DNA from: Porphyra umbilicalis
Taxonomy: Eukaryota; Rhodophyta; Bangiophyceae; Bangiales; Bangiaceae
Length of the DNA stretch: 64,000 nt
Direction: 5' to 3'
Assembly (NCBI GenBank): GCA_002049455.2
Contig: KV918792.1
Coordinates: 310,001-374,000 of the forward strand
In this document: positions 31,090-41,699 of the stretch, in pieces
How the letters are laid out: each line of letters starts with the position of its first letter
How positions within the stretch are numbered: position 1 is the stretch's first letter
Program-made: the position numbers and the translations under genes
Notes under the pieces: model-generated
What the model saw: only the letters and a program-made list of their open reading frames with translations
What the model was told of the DNA's origin: nothing
Database searches by the model: none

Positions 31090-33060
31090 CAGTGGCGCAC
31101 CGTGTGCCGACACTGCAGCCGGACCACGCAGTCGATTGGGATGCAGTGAGCGAGTCCATCGACGGCTCCACGGGGAATTTTTTCTTTCTGTACGCCCCTG
31201 GCGGCGCTGGATCGACGTGTTTGACGGAGACTCTCTTGAGCTTCACGAGAGGCAGCGGTCACATTTGGCTTGCGGTTGCATGTGGTGCCCTTGCAGCAAC
31301 TCTCATGCCACTTGGCCGCACCGCGCACAGCAGCTTCAAAATTCCCATCGAGATCAATCAGATGTCATTCTGCGGCTTCACGCAAAGCACTACGATTGCG
31401 AAAATGCTGAAAAAGACGAAACTGATTGACTGGGAAGAGGCGTCAATGGCACATCGTCTTGGCTTTGAAGCTGTGGACCGCAGCATTGTGAATGTGATAG
31501 GGCCGGAAGTGGCGTCGAAAATCACATGGCTGGAGTGCGGAGACTTCCGTTTGGATCTCGCAGTGGTACCAAAAGGGTCCATAGCACAAATCATACGTGA
31601 TTCTCTTCGAAAGGCACCGTTATTGTGGTCACGTTTCACGCGAATGCAGTTGACTACAAATATGCGCGTGAAGACCAGGGCAGACGCAGGTCAGGCTGAG
31701 GGTGCCAGTCTTTTCGTGGATTCTGGGAAATAGCAGTCAGCCACTGACAGTGGGGTTATCCGGTCCGCTGTGGTGCTGCAGGCAGAGAATTCAGAACGTG
31801 ACACTCCTGCAAAGGGCTTCCACTTAGAAGCTGACCTGAGAGCAGCACTCCCTCTGGCCTCAGGACAGCGCGGTGCCCGTCGCCGTTCGCCCACGCCGCG
31901 GAGCAGTGTACGGCGAAAATCCGCATCCCTCGGGCCATGTGTCTCTTGAAAGGAAGTGGGATGAAGGAGCTGCTCAACTCTGTGTTTCCAGAGATGAGCA
32001 TGGTCAGCCCCACGAACACTGCCGCATTGAACGCCATGGGAAAGCGCATGATTCTGACCTTTCTGAACAAGGACGTTGTTGACCTCAACGAAATGGCTAT
32101 CGATCAGTTTTCAGGTGACGCACGGACCTATTGCTGATCCCAGAACTTTGTCCTGGGGGACAGAGACAGAGACTGACTCTGAATAAGAGCACTCTATTGG
32201 TTTAAAACGACAGTAAGAAGGCATTAAAGCCAAAAGAAAGCCCGCATTTTATGCCAGGACCTTGCATCGAGCAGAACTCACTGCTTGTTGCTGCTTGATC
32301 CGCCTTTCTTGGCACGGAGCGAGCTGCCCACGCGGGATCTTGAGATTTTCGACTGTCTCCTCGCCAGAAGAGCAGAAAAGAAGAGGAGCTGATGTTGATT
32401 TCCCGGCTGCATGGGCACATGTAAGCAATCAGGAGCACCCAGTCATTCCCAGTGGCGCATCTGATTGGTGGAGAGAGTCGGTCCGCAAGTCAGTCTTTGT
32501 CCACCAGGACAAAATTTGAGGATCAGCAATACAACAGCATCGGTACATTCAGCGATGAGGACATGAAGCTCGTGAAGGTCTACACGACAGAGCTTCTGAG
32601 CACGATTGACCACTTTTCAGTGCCAACGCACGCAATGGTGCTCAAGGTAGGCATGACTTTCATGCTCCTACGAGACCTGGCTGCCCAAAATGGCGACTGC
32701 AATCGATCGCGTTAAAAAGTTACGCAGCTCGGCGACGATGTCATCGAGGTCCGCCAAATTGGCACCAACAGGCGCGTTTTCATTCAAAAACTTGATGTGA
32801 CCACCAGAGACTGTGGGCTGCCGATCAAGATCAAGCAACGGCAATTCCCCATCCGGGTGGCGCTCGCCGCAACTATCATCAAATCCGAGGGTGCCACTCT
32901 CAAGCGCCTTGGTCTATTGCTGCCGCAACCAGTCTTCGTACATCGCCAAGTGTATGTTGGCACTTCCCGTGTTGGCGATCCCAGAGAAATTACTGTCGGA
33001 GCGCCTGCAGCCATTTATGACGACGCAGGGTACATTGAAACTGAGAATTTTGTGTTTACG
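31090..33060 (+). pseudogene. Helitron Pif1-type helicase region (decayed)
   Basis: FFFLYAPGGAGSTCLTETLL corresponds to Walker A of Pif1 helicases, but the usual GKT is GST here. It is followed by GRTAHSSFKIPI, LIDWEEASMAHRLGFEAVDR (Walker B region, DEA replaced by EEA), PKGSIAQIIRDSL, LTTNMR, FSVPTHAMVLKVGMTFMLLR, and the C-terminal block QRQFPIRVALAATIIKSEGA with VFVHRQVYVGTSRVGDP. The order and spacing are those of RepHel proteins. Both altered motifs and multiple stops indicate loss of function. Confidence 0.9.
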
Positions 33061-33138
33061 CAACTGTTGAACGACAATGCTGTTCAGCCATTCTGTTTTT
33101 GTGCCGGCCGGATCATATTTTGCCAGATATTTTGTTAA

Positions 33139-35230
33139 TATATTTTCATGATTCGCATGCTCATTTTTGGTAGTGTCAGCCAATACGAGTTAGTGCAATA
33201 ACACATCCAATTGGAGCTTTGCTTTTCGATAGTTACAGTGGTTCCACCAAAACTCTAGCACTCCCGCGGGACGGGACCAATAGTTCCGTCGACATCTCAC
33301 ATGTGCCTCTTTTGCTCTACAATGCTGTCTCTTTTAGACATGCGCTGTTTCAACTCCCTCGAACATGCCCAATTCACGATAACAGCGGAGGCCCGGCGGG
33401 CCTGAGAAACTTTCTCAAGAGGGACATGAGCTTTCTGAAACCATATTTTCGAGACAGCTGAAGCTGCGAATCGACGACGCCGGCGACCAGTCGACATCTG
33501 CGTTCTGATCATCACCAGTTTGATCATGTGACCTCGACCGACCCAGAACGGGCCTGTGATCTGGACCGTCGTTCTATCGTTCAGGGATCAAGATAAGGTC
33601 AAAAGATGCTCCGATTCCCAATAATTTCGCAATGGACTTGCCAGCGGTTCGAAATGGCGCGGGAGGCCAGATCTACTGGTCTCTGTCCTGCTCGCACTGG
33701 GCTGTCAGCTGAAGTGGGCGACACGCCCGGGGCCGCGCTCTGATGATTGACACTGGAAGTGTGACGCCTTGCACGCGCGCCACGGGCGGAGCAGCGAAAT
33801 TGGTCAATGGGCCTGGCCCCCCGACGTGAGAGGCCAGTGAAGGCCCTGGAGTGCTCTTCGGTGTCATGCGTTGCCGTGTGTGATGGAACACCCAAAATCC
33901 AATGATCACAGATGTGGGTTTGGGGCTTATGCCGGGACACGTAACTTGAGTTTTGCCTCGCGTGCAAGAAACCAAGAACTTATGGGACGCATTTTTGATG
34001 GCGGCCGAGTTCTAGGTTTTTTTGTGGAACGACTGTATTGAGGCAACCCTTTTACTCTGACGTTGCTTTGATGCGACGAAATGTCGCAGACGAGGCGCGA
34101 GCCGGCCCACGGGCACTAGTCTACTCTCTTAGAGAAGGTTGCATGCTACTTCCGTGCGTCCGTCCGTGACCATTTTCGATTGCTGATCCTTCGAACACTT
34201 CAGTGTTCACACCCGATTGCAGCCAGTTGGCCACCGTTCACACGTTTTCACGGAGTTCATTGCATGGTTTGTACATGCAGTGCGGGTCCTTCGGCATTCC
34301 TGGCCCCATTGCAGAATTATGGCGCAGGTAAGATGGCGTTGATTGAGATGTTGCGGGTGGCGTGGGGTGGCGCGTGATGGCGTGGGATCGGGTGGGATTA
34401 CGAAGGTTGGGGTGGGCTCTTCTCGGGTCCGGTGGGTCGGGATGGGGCTGGGTCGGGTCTTGTCGGGTTGCGCTTGATGGGGTCGGGCAGGGTCGGGCCG
34501 GGTCCGGTCCTCTCGGGCGCGGTGGGGAGGAGTAGGGTTGAGTGGAAGCGGAAGATGAGATAGAGTGCGAAGCATGAATGATAGCGCAGTCGCGGCATTT
34601 GATTATAAACGGGAATGCAGAAGATACAGCATGGAGATGTTCACGTCGTGTCGTAGCGGGGACACCGATTACATCTTCTGGACAGGGCCTGAAGACTTTG
34701 TTCTGGAGAACGCCACGGGCACTAGCCAGCCGACGGGCACTCCTGTCATATTGAGCAACGCATTCATGGGACTCTTTGCATAGAAAAAACACGTTTCCCC
34801 GTTCTTCTACAGGCGTAACGACTGATGTGCTGGCCGTCTTCAGGTATAAGAGGGGCGTCGATGTACACGTCACTTCGACACTGGTACACCTGTGACATCC
34901 TCAGGTTAGGGCGCCGTCACATTTCTCTTAAGCACCCTAAAGGCGCTAGCCGGCCGACAAGCACTGTGACTGGCATCAGTTCGGGGCGGCGGCCGTGCGG
35001 GGGGTGCCGAACGCACGTCATCTGGCGGGGGGGGGGGGTCGAGATCGTGGGCTTCAAGTCCCACGTGCTGACCCCGTAGGGTGTACGATGTAAATTGCGC
35101 ATGATTCATGGTGTTGTCGTCCCTGCTGAAGCAGGCTACACGTGGCGCGCACTAAAGGAAATTGGGCGTGTCTCCGTCGTTTCTCAGCGTGCCAGTGCCA
35201 GTCAGGACGGTTTGTCACACATTAATGTAT
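33139..35230. other. gene-poor spacer with a degenerate G-rich tract
   Basis: No gene recognised. 34.36-34.56 kb is a plus-strand G-rich tract of degenerate GGGTCGGG/GGGTGGG words, strongly asymmetric between strands. The phrase CACGGGCACTAG occurs at about 34,108 and 34,716. Confidence 0.5.
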
Positions 35231-35380
35231 GTCGGGCGTCCACAAGCCGCCAGCGTTCAGCACAGAGATGCAAAAGCTCTGAAGGTCACACATCGGTCTG
35301 TGTGGGGCGTCCCTAGACAGCCAGAAGCCACCAGCGTTCAAAACGTAGACGCAAAATCTCTGGGGGTAATACGTGTGGCT
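35231..35380. repeat. ~75-bp imperfect tandem duplication
   Basis: GGCGTCCACAAGCCGCCAGC.. near 35,234 recurs as GGCGTCCCTAGACAGCCAGA.. near 35,307; both continue through CCAGCGTTCA..ACG/CAG.GA.GCAAAA.CTCTG. Confidence 0.45.
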
Positions 35381-35549
35381 TGGCGACTGCCTGATGAGCG
35401 GGTGGTTGGCAAAAGGTGGGCTGGTGACAGCGCACCGAAGGTGCACAGGGGGTGGCCAGGCGGTGGCCTGGTGGCGGGCAGGCGTTTGGACGGCGGAGGG
35501 CTGGCAGTAGAAAGCGGGCGGCCAGCGATGGGCTGGGGCCGGGTAGGTG

Positions 35550-36110
35550 GTGCGCTTTTCGCCTGTAGGAAGTGACTTGTCGGCGGGCAAGTGGCGGTGG
35601 GATCACGGCGGCATGGTAGTGGATCGGCGGCGCGCAAGTGGCGACGGGCTAGTGGTGGCATGGCGGGACGTCTGCGGCGGGCAAGCGGGAACGGGCTGGC
35701 GGCGGCAAAGCGGTGAATCAGCGGTGCGCAAAAGGCGGCAGGCTGGCGGCGGCAGAGAGATGCGTCCGCGGCGTGTAAGAGACGATTGGCTGGCGGCGGC
35801 GAGGCGGCGGATCGACTGCGCACAAGTGGCGGCAGGCAGGCGGCGGAAAAACGGGGCGTCCGCGGCGTGCAAGAAGAGACCAGCTCGTGGCGGCAAGGCG
35901 GCGGATCGGAGGCGCCCAAGTGGTGGCGGGCTGGCGGCGGGCAGGCGAGGGGTCGGCGTCGGGCAAGTGGGGGCGGGCCAGCGGCGGGCAGGCGGTGGAT
36001 AGGTGGGAAAGAATTCGCGGCGGGCGAACGTCGAGCGGGCGCGGGGTCGGCGGCAGAAAAGTGGTTGCGGCCTGGCGGCGGCAAGTCAGGGCGTCGGTGG
36101 TGAGTAGTCG
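35550..36110. repeat. 47-bp minisatellite, about twelve degenerate units
   Basis: The core GGCTGGCGGCGGCAAG recurs with 46-48-bp spacing near 35647, 35693, 35741, 35788, 35835, 35882, 35929 and 35977, and can be followed weakly to either side. Units consist of a GGCTGGCGGCGGC part and a GATCGGCGGCGCGCAAGTGG part. 36.1-36.25 kb goes on as shorter GGGCAAGTG-type repeats. Because 47 is not a multiple of three, the long Pro/Arg-rich antisense frame here is not a natural protein repeat. Confidence 0.8.
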
Positions 36111-36249
36111 GTGACCTGGTGGCGGTTTTCTCGGGAGCGAAAGGTTGTTTGGTGGCGGGCGAGTGGGAGGCAAGCCAGTGCGGGGCAAGCGGAGGGCAAG
36201 TGTCGTGCAAGTGACGGGCAAGTGGTAGGCAAATGGTGGGCTGGCAACA

Positions 36250-38580
36250 AGCAGGAGGCAACCAAGTGGCGAGCGGGCGGGCCAGTAATGGGAGCCGGCT
36301 GGTGTGGTCGTCGGGGGCGGGGGGGGAGGCGGGGGGGGGGGGGGCAGTAGGGATGGTTGGGGGTGCGGCGGAGTCGGAGTCGTCGAGGGCAGCCCCTGGA
36401 AGCCTCCGGAAGGGCCATATACACCACCACTTTCCCAGTAACGTAATTGATCGAGGCAACGTTACGTAGAACACGCTCGTCGCTCAGAAACAACCGCTAT
36501 CTGGGCGTCAGAGGTTTACGTTTCTTGTCTGGACCGCAGTTCTTGTCTATACTGCGGAAGTGCAGTGGTGCGCCACGGTCTAATCCGCGAATATCGTTTC
36601 TATACTATATTGGAAGTTTAACAGTGTCGAGGGGGGTCGACTATGTCCTAGTACATGCTGTTTCATCCTGTACCGGAGGCATTCGGAGGCAATTTGAAAA
36701 TTGTGGATGCCGCCGCAAGTACAGCAAATCAGCATGCGCCCCACCGTGCAGACGATCATAAAGGGCATCTCTATCGGTGCGCCATTTCTCCGAGTTTCTC
36801 GCCGTTGCGCCATCGCCTTCGCAAAATAGGATAGCGAAAGGTATCCCCTTCGCTAAAAACGTGAGCCAATGGCATGACGGGGTGACAGGTGTCTCGTGTC
36901 AACCAAGACTGAAGTTGTCAACTGCCCCATCTCTCAGTGACCCCACGCGAAAACTTGGCTCATTGCGAAGCGATCGTCGGCGTTTCTGCCAACGTGCTTG
37001 TTCGGTTACTTCAGTGTGTTTCGAATGCCCCACCGCAAGGTGCTCCCGGGCAATGTGCGATTCCAGGCTCGAGATGGACTGTTGACAGATTGTTGCTCCC
37101 CAGAGACCGACTGCATCGACCATTCCGTGGCAAATTCAGGGAAAAGCGCTGTGTGCGGCCAAGTCCCAGAGGAGTGGGCTACCTTTCTTCAAACTTGGGA
37201 TGAAACCGAGCATACCGCGCTGGTAACGCTCCTCAATTGCGGCACAGCAATCTCAAAGCGGTCTCTTCGATATTGCCCAGGGCTCTGCAGCGTCATGAGA
37301 CCGGAATATCGCCGACATTGCCATTTCAACGAGGCTCTGCGGGGCTTCTGATCTCGTTCTCTAGGTCATCTGGCTGTCAGCGGATCTGGCGATCCAGTCT
37401 GCGAAGCGCTAGTCAGGGGCATTTCTTCCGCTGACTAAACCCCCTTTCAGTCCGTTTACCATATCTGACAGACTGTGATGCTGACAGTAACTCTTCCCAT
37501 CCACGACAGGTGTCGATGCTTCTCATTGGATAAATGTCGTGTGTCAATTTATATGCTCCAGTCCCCTTGTTTTTACAGAATATGGATTGGCTGCGGGCCT
37601 TCCACCACCCCGGATATTACCCCAATATTAGATAACCTTAGCTATGATGGACTAACGAGACGTGTCCCGTTTTTTCGTGCAGCGTGTCTATAATCTCGCA
37701 TTGGTCCACGATCCACGCTCTCGTCAATGTAACGGTGCCATAAGATACAAGATTCACCACGATGAATTTAGATAACTACATCTCGAACCGATAGTCCGGG
37801 TGACATAATAGAGGGCGCATGTTCTATTCAAAGGCAAAATACGGCACGCCCACCATATTCTAGACAAGGACTATCCTGGACGTCCGCTCATTGGCTGGAC
37901 GTCAAAATCACATGCATCGACCACGTGTCCCACGACGACCGAGCACGTTGATCAACGACCGCGAACCGATCGCGGGCCTCTTCGACGAGGCCCGACAAAC
38001 AGATCGCCGATTCCATCCTGTCTGAGACTGGGGGCGGTGCAACTGCATCCACGACGTCTCTGAGAGCCGTACGAAACCGACTGGGTAGCGTAAACCGCTG
38101 TAGCAGAGACGCTGAACTTTTCAAAACCAGAGGGGGCGACCCTCAGCTTGTCTCGTGCAAAGTTGCAGGTAGATCGCATGATGCACGCGACAGCTGTGGA
38201 CGGACCTACATGGAAAAAAAAAACCGCCTGCACGGCAGCTTCCAGCCATGAAATTCCCAGCTTGTGCCAGCCAGCAACACCCGTGCAACACGTTCGGGTG
38301 CACACAATCCCGTCTGTGATTCTTGCATGTGTGATTGGCTGACTGGTCGTCATGGCCGTGCATGGTGGCAGCCTGCGGAGCTACCATGTATCACTAAATC
38401 GACGTTTACGACGACGATCCCCCTCTTTTTGACATACTTGTGCTTCGTGATTGCTTTTGAGTCAGTCGATCGCTGCCTTTTGTCGGCCTGTCGAAGGCAA
38501 TCTGCAGCGGAACTCGCGGATCACGCCTGGCTGGAGGCTCCGAGATTTTTTGGACGGTTTACTACAAGCAGGGTTGTCAG
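36250..38580. other. spacer without recognisable genes
   Basis: 36.25-36.45 kb is still G-rich (a run of about 14 G near 36,330). 36.45-38.58 kb has near-average GC and only short ORFs without family motifs. Nothing else seen. Confidence 0.5.
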
Positions 38581-38581
38581 C

Positions 38582-39383
38582 GTTTGGTTTGGTTCGCCAA
38601 ACATTAACGGAATTCAACCTGATTCACTTGAAAGCTGGCGCGTTCAGGTTGAACGCAACATGTCAAAAGGCGTACTTGTTCCGAGTAATACTTAGTGAGC
38701 CACGTTTCATGTAGTTGAGATCGTGCTTGGGGAAGTCGGGTTGTCTGACTCGAGCTCCATCGAGCTTGAGTCGCCAAGCCGATGTAGCGTGTGCATAGCA
38801 GGCCTGCTGCAGTCCCGGCGACAGAGCCCTGCTTGCCTGCCCCACCACAGCGGCACGATACAAACGACTGGTACGAGCCGAGGCCGCGGCGATGACGTTG
38901 ACAACCGCCTGGGCCTCCGCGCAGTAACGGAGACGGGGGGACCAAACAGAAAGAACCAAACACAGATACGTGTAGACGGGGCGTTGAGAGCGAGTGGATG
39001 CCCCGTTGTCCGAGAAGCAGCTTGCTGCACTTCACGCAATCCTGGGTGCGACCACGACCCGTCCATCCTCCAGTCACAAAGGCTATGATTCACGCACACG
39101 TTGACAGCAGATGAATGATCCACGTACTCAGCGCCGAGGGTGCTAAACAGCCGATTGGCAACTGTTGACTTGAAGGAGGGTCTGGGAGCAGAACTCTCAG
39201 CGCGACTGACATGCAGGGGGTATGGCAACGAGGCAGTCAGAGCGGCCGCACAGCGCCGAACCACCTCGCTGATCAATTTGAAGTGGTCAAAGAAGGCTCC
39301 TGTCTGCCCGGGCAATCAATCATAAATACAACCAAGTCGTTTGTCGTTTGGTTTGGTTCGTTTTTTGAAATCAACCTGATTCA
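38582..39383. repeat. pair of direct repeats ~0.76 kb apart
   Basis: GTTTGGTTTGGTTCG occurs at 38582-38596 and 39346-39360. In both places it is followed, 11-18 bases later, by CAACCTGATTCA (38615 and 39372). The interval contains a minus-strand frame of about 200 codons (VANRLFSTLGAEYVDHSSAV) with fairly normal composition but no known family. The pair could be the ends of a small element or two copies of a dispersed repeat. Confidence 0.45.
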
Positions 39384-39796
39384 TCGAACCATCTGTAGAT
39401 TCAACATGAACGTACAACCCTGACTCCAAGGGATGGGCCACGAACCGCGCACCAACAAAGAGGATTATCAATGAAAAAGTAGCCCGGTCAGGAGTACCTT
39501 TATTGCGCATATCGCCCATTGTTCGAGCCTGCAATAGGCGGCCTATGAGGGGGCGTTACGTCGCAAGCCCAATTGAGATTTTAAGGACAGTTCTCTGACA
39601 TTGCTAGGTTTGCTCTTGCCTTGAGGTGCGGAGGGAGTGCTCTACGCTGGTGGCGAATGCCATTGCGAACCGATCGTGAGGCAGGTCGTCTTGGGATCGG
39701 CAATGGCGGCGGCGGCAGGACAAATGGACAGGCAGCAGCCGGCGCGGACACCCGCCCCGTCCCCTCACCGACCCATGTGCTGGGGAAGAGGGCGCT

Positions 39797-41131
39797 TTAC
39801 GGCCGCACCATCACCTGCCACACGCACTCTGCCCTCGACGGCGGTCGTGGCGGTGGAGGTTGCGTTGGCGTCGGCCGTGAAGGTGGCGGCAGCGGCGGCG
39901 GAGGCGGCTGCAGCGACGATGGCGTCGGCAGCGACAGCGGAGGCGGCAGCGGCGGCGATGCGCAGAAACCGCACGCCACCGCGGCGTTGCCCGACGGGTA
40001 GGCGGCGCGGGTGCGGCGGCCGGCCGCACCGTCGACGAGCGCGGGCCACCACGCGCCGCAATTGCCCGCGCCGCCATTGTTGAGGCCGTGGCTGCCCGCG
40101 TCCAAGGCGCCGCTGACCGCGGCGCAGGCGGTGGCCGTCGGGCACGCGGCGGCGGGGCCTGTGAAGATCTCCACAGCATTGAAGGGCGGCGACGCCGGGC
40201 CACCCGATGGCAGCGGCGGCGGTGGCGGCAGCGCAGCGCAGGCGACGCGCGCCGCACCGGCGCACGGGTAGGTGATTGACGCACCCGCGTCACCGCCGCG
40301 TTCGTCTTCACCTCCGTCACTCACGTCGCGGTGCTCCGCCGCGGCCGGAGATGCGCAGGCGGCACCAGCAGGAGCTTCGCCACCGCCCTCCTTCTGCATC
40401 CCCACACTGCCGGTCGCCCCCCCCCGCTCCGCCCCTTCTTTCTCGCCGTCGCGCCTCACGCCCCCACCGCCGCCAGCGACTGCGACGACGGGCGCCGCCG
40501 CAGCGGCCAGTCCGCCGGCGTCCGCCGCGGCCCGCCCTTCCACCGAGCGCCGATCATCGTCGTCGCCCCACGCCGGCCGCTGCGCCCGCGCCGCTGCCCG
40601 GCCACTGCATTCGCGCACCGCGCTGCCGGCACCGCTGCGCACCGACACAGCAGCCGCCGCCGGCGGTCGCGACAGCGTCGACGGTCCGCAGCCCATTCCG
40701 TGGCCCGTGTCACCCGCCGCGGGCGGCGGCGGCGGTGGCACGGCAGCGCGCCGCCGCTTGTCGGCCTCCTGCTGCACGTGCCCGCGAGAGATCGTCGCCT
40801 CCGCCGCCATGCGGATTGACGCGTCCACGCCGGCGTTGGCGGCCGGTGGCGGCGGCGGCGGCGTTGGCGCGGCGGCCGAAGGTGGCGGCGGCGGCGGCGG
40901 CAGCGGCAGCGGCGGCGGCGCGGCGGCGGCCGGTGACGCGCCTTGCCCCCACGCGGTGGCGGATGCCTCCTCCCGAGCTCCGGCGGCCGGCCATCTGACG
41001 GCCGACGCGGTGCGAAACAATCGGAACGGGTGGGCGGCGGCTTCAAAGGCCACCCACGTCGCCGACGAGGGCGCCGCCGCCGCGGGTGCTGACGGCACCG
41101 CCGCCGCGTCCCCCATGCCGTCAAGGCGCAC
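39797..41131 (-). CDS. hypothetical Ala/Pro-rich ORF in a GC-rich island
   Basis: A 444-codon minus-strand frame. Most of it is Ala/Pro/Gly low complexity, but the stretch at about 39.96-40.24 kb reads like a compact Cys-containing module (FNAVEIFTGPAAACPTATAC; NNGGAGNCGAWWPALVDGAA; NAAVACGFCA) with G/C-ending codons, which favours this strand. The overlapping plus-strand frame 40272-41216 (314 codons, ending in a hydrophobic stretch GGVAVLAALVAFLAHRYGA) is an alternative. At most one is real; neither has a known domain. Confidence 0.25.
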   Translation of the reverse strand: MRLDGMGDAAAVPSAPAAAAPSSATWVAFEAAAHPFRLFRTASAVRWPAAGAREEASATAWGQGASPAAAAPPPLPLPPPPPPPSAAAPTPPPPPPAANAGVDASIRMAAEATISRGHVQQEADKRRRAAVPPPPPPAAGDTGHGMGCGPSTLSRPPAAAAVSVRSGAGSAVRECSGRAAARAQRPAWGDDDDRRSVEGRAAADAGGLAAAAAPVVAVAGGGGGVRRDGEKEGAERGGATGSVGMQKEGGGEAPAGAACASPAAAEHRDVSDGGEDERGGDAGASITYPCAGAARVACAALPPPPPLPSGGPASPPFNAVEIFTGPAAACPTATACAAVSGALDAGSHGLNNGGAGNCGAWWPALVDGAAGRRTRAAYPSGNAAVACGFCASPPLPPPLSLPTPSSLQPPPPPLPPPSRPTPTQPPPPRPPSRAECVWQVMVRP

Positions 41132-41699
41132 TTCGCCTACGTGTGGTTGCCGTTGGGGGGGGGTCGCGGTGCTCGCCGCCCTCGTGGCGTTTCTGGCCCA
41201 CCGCTACGGCGCGTGAGCGGCACCGCTGCGGGAGGCCCTTGACGTGCGCGTGTTGCTGCAGGGGTGCCGCGTCTTCGCGGCGGTGCGATCAGCGGCGGCT
41301 GGGGGGCGGGAAGGGGACAACCGCTGGAGGTTGCTGCCCGCAGACGTGGCGGGCCACAGGGAGGGCGGGGGAGGCGGGCGGCCGCCACTGCGGCCGCAGC
41401 GGCCCTGACGTTGCATGATCTACAATTTCATTTGACTCGTGTGTCAATCGTTAAGTGACACTTCATTGGATTCACACAACTGCATCCGCCGAAAAGTCCC
41501 TGAAACACATGCCCACGACCAGTGGAAACTTATTTGCGCAGATTATGCCTGAAACCGGCACAGCCGGATGCTTATCCGCCGCTGAAGTGCTCTCGTGGTG
41601 CTACCGTCTGCGACACATTTGGCCTGCCTGCGCGACTCACTGGCGACACTCTGCTGTATTGTGTCGCCATTGTGTCGCCAACAAGGAACCAAAAGGTCA

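Larger units (their letters stand above)
27513..33138 (+). mobile_element. decayed autonomous Helitron (Rep/helicase)
   Basis: The pieces of a single RepHel protein can be followed in order on the plus strand over 5.6 kb: N-terminal region with the Cys cluster typical of Helitron proteins (CQKCKAYHWIDQRL ... FSVCCASGTLD), the Helitron N-terminal domain, Rep nuclease domain and Pif1-family helicase. ATG 27513 (ACATGGCGGACTCC) gives MADSDDEIRPIVKQE. Many stops and several frame changes interrupt the reading, so it is a non-functional copy. Rolling-circle transposons of this type cut with Rep and unwind with the helicase. The ends (5' TC, 3' hairpin plus CTRR) were not identified, so limits are those of the coding part. 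Confidence 0.9.

Noticed and set aside
33350-33430. AGGCCCGGCGGGCCT hairpin as the Helitron 3' terminus
   Set aside because: A GC hairpin exists, but no CTRR terminus at the expected ~10-bp distance followed by an A/T insertion site could be fixed, so the 3' end is left open.
34360-34560. G-rich GGGTCGGG-like tract considered as interstitial telomere repeat
   Set aside because: The words vary in length and sequence and no fixed 6-8-bp period is kept; a simple strand-biased G-rich repeat is the safer reading.
35338-36474. 378-codon Pro/Arg/Ala-rich minus-strand frame
   Set aside because: It crosses a 47-bp minisatellite whose period is not divisible by three, so the protein shows no consistent repeat and is a by-product of base composition.
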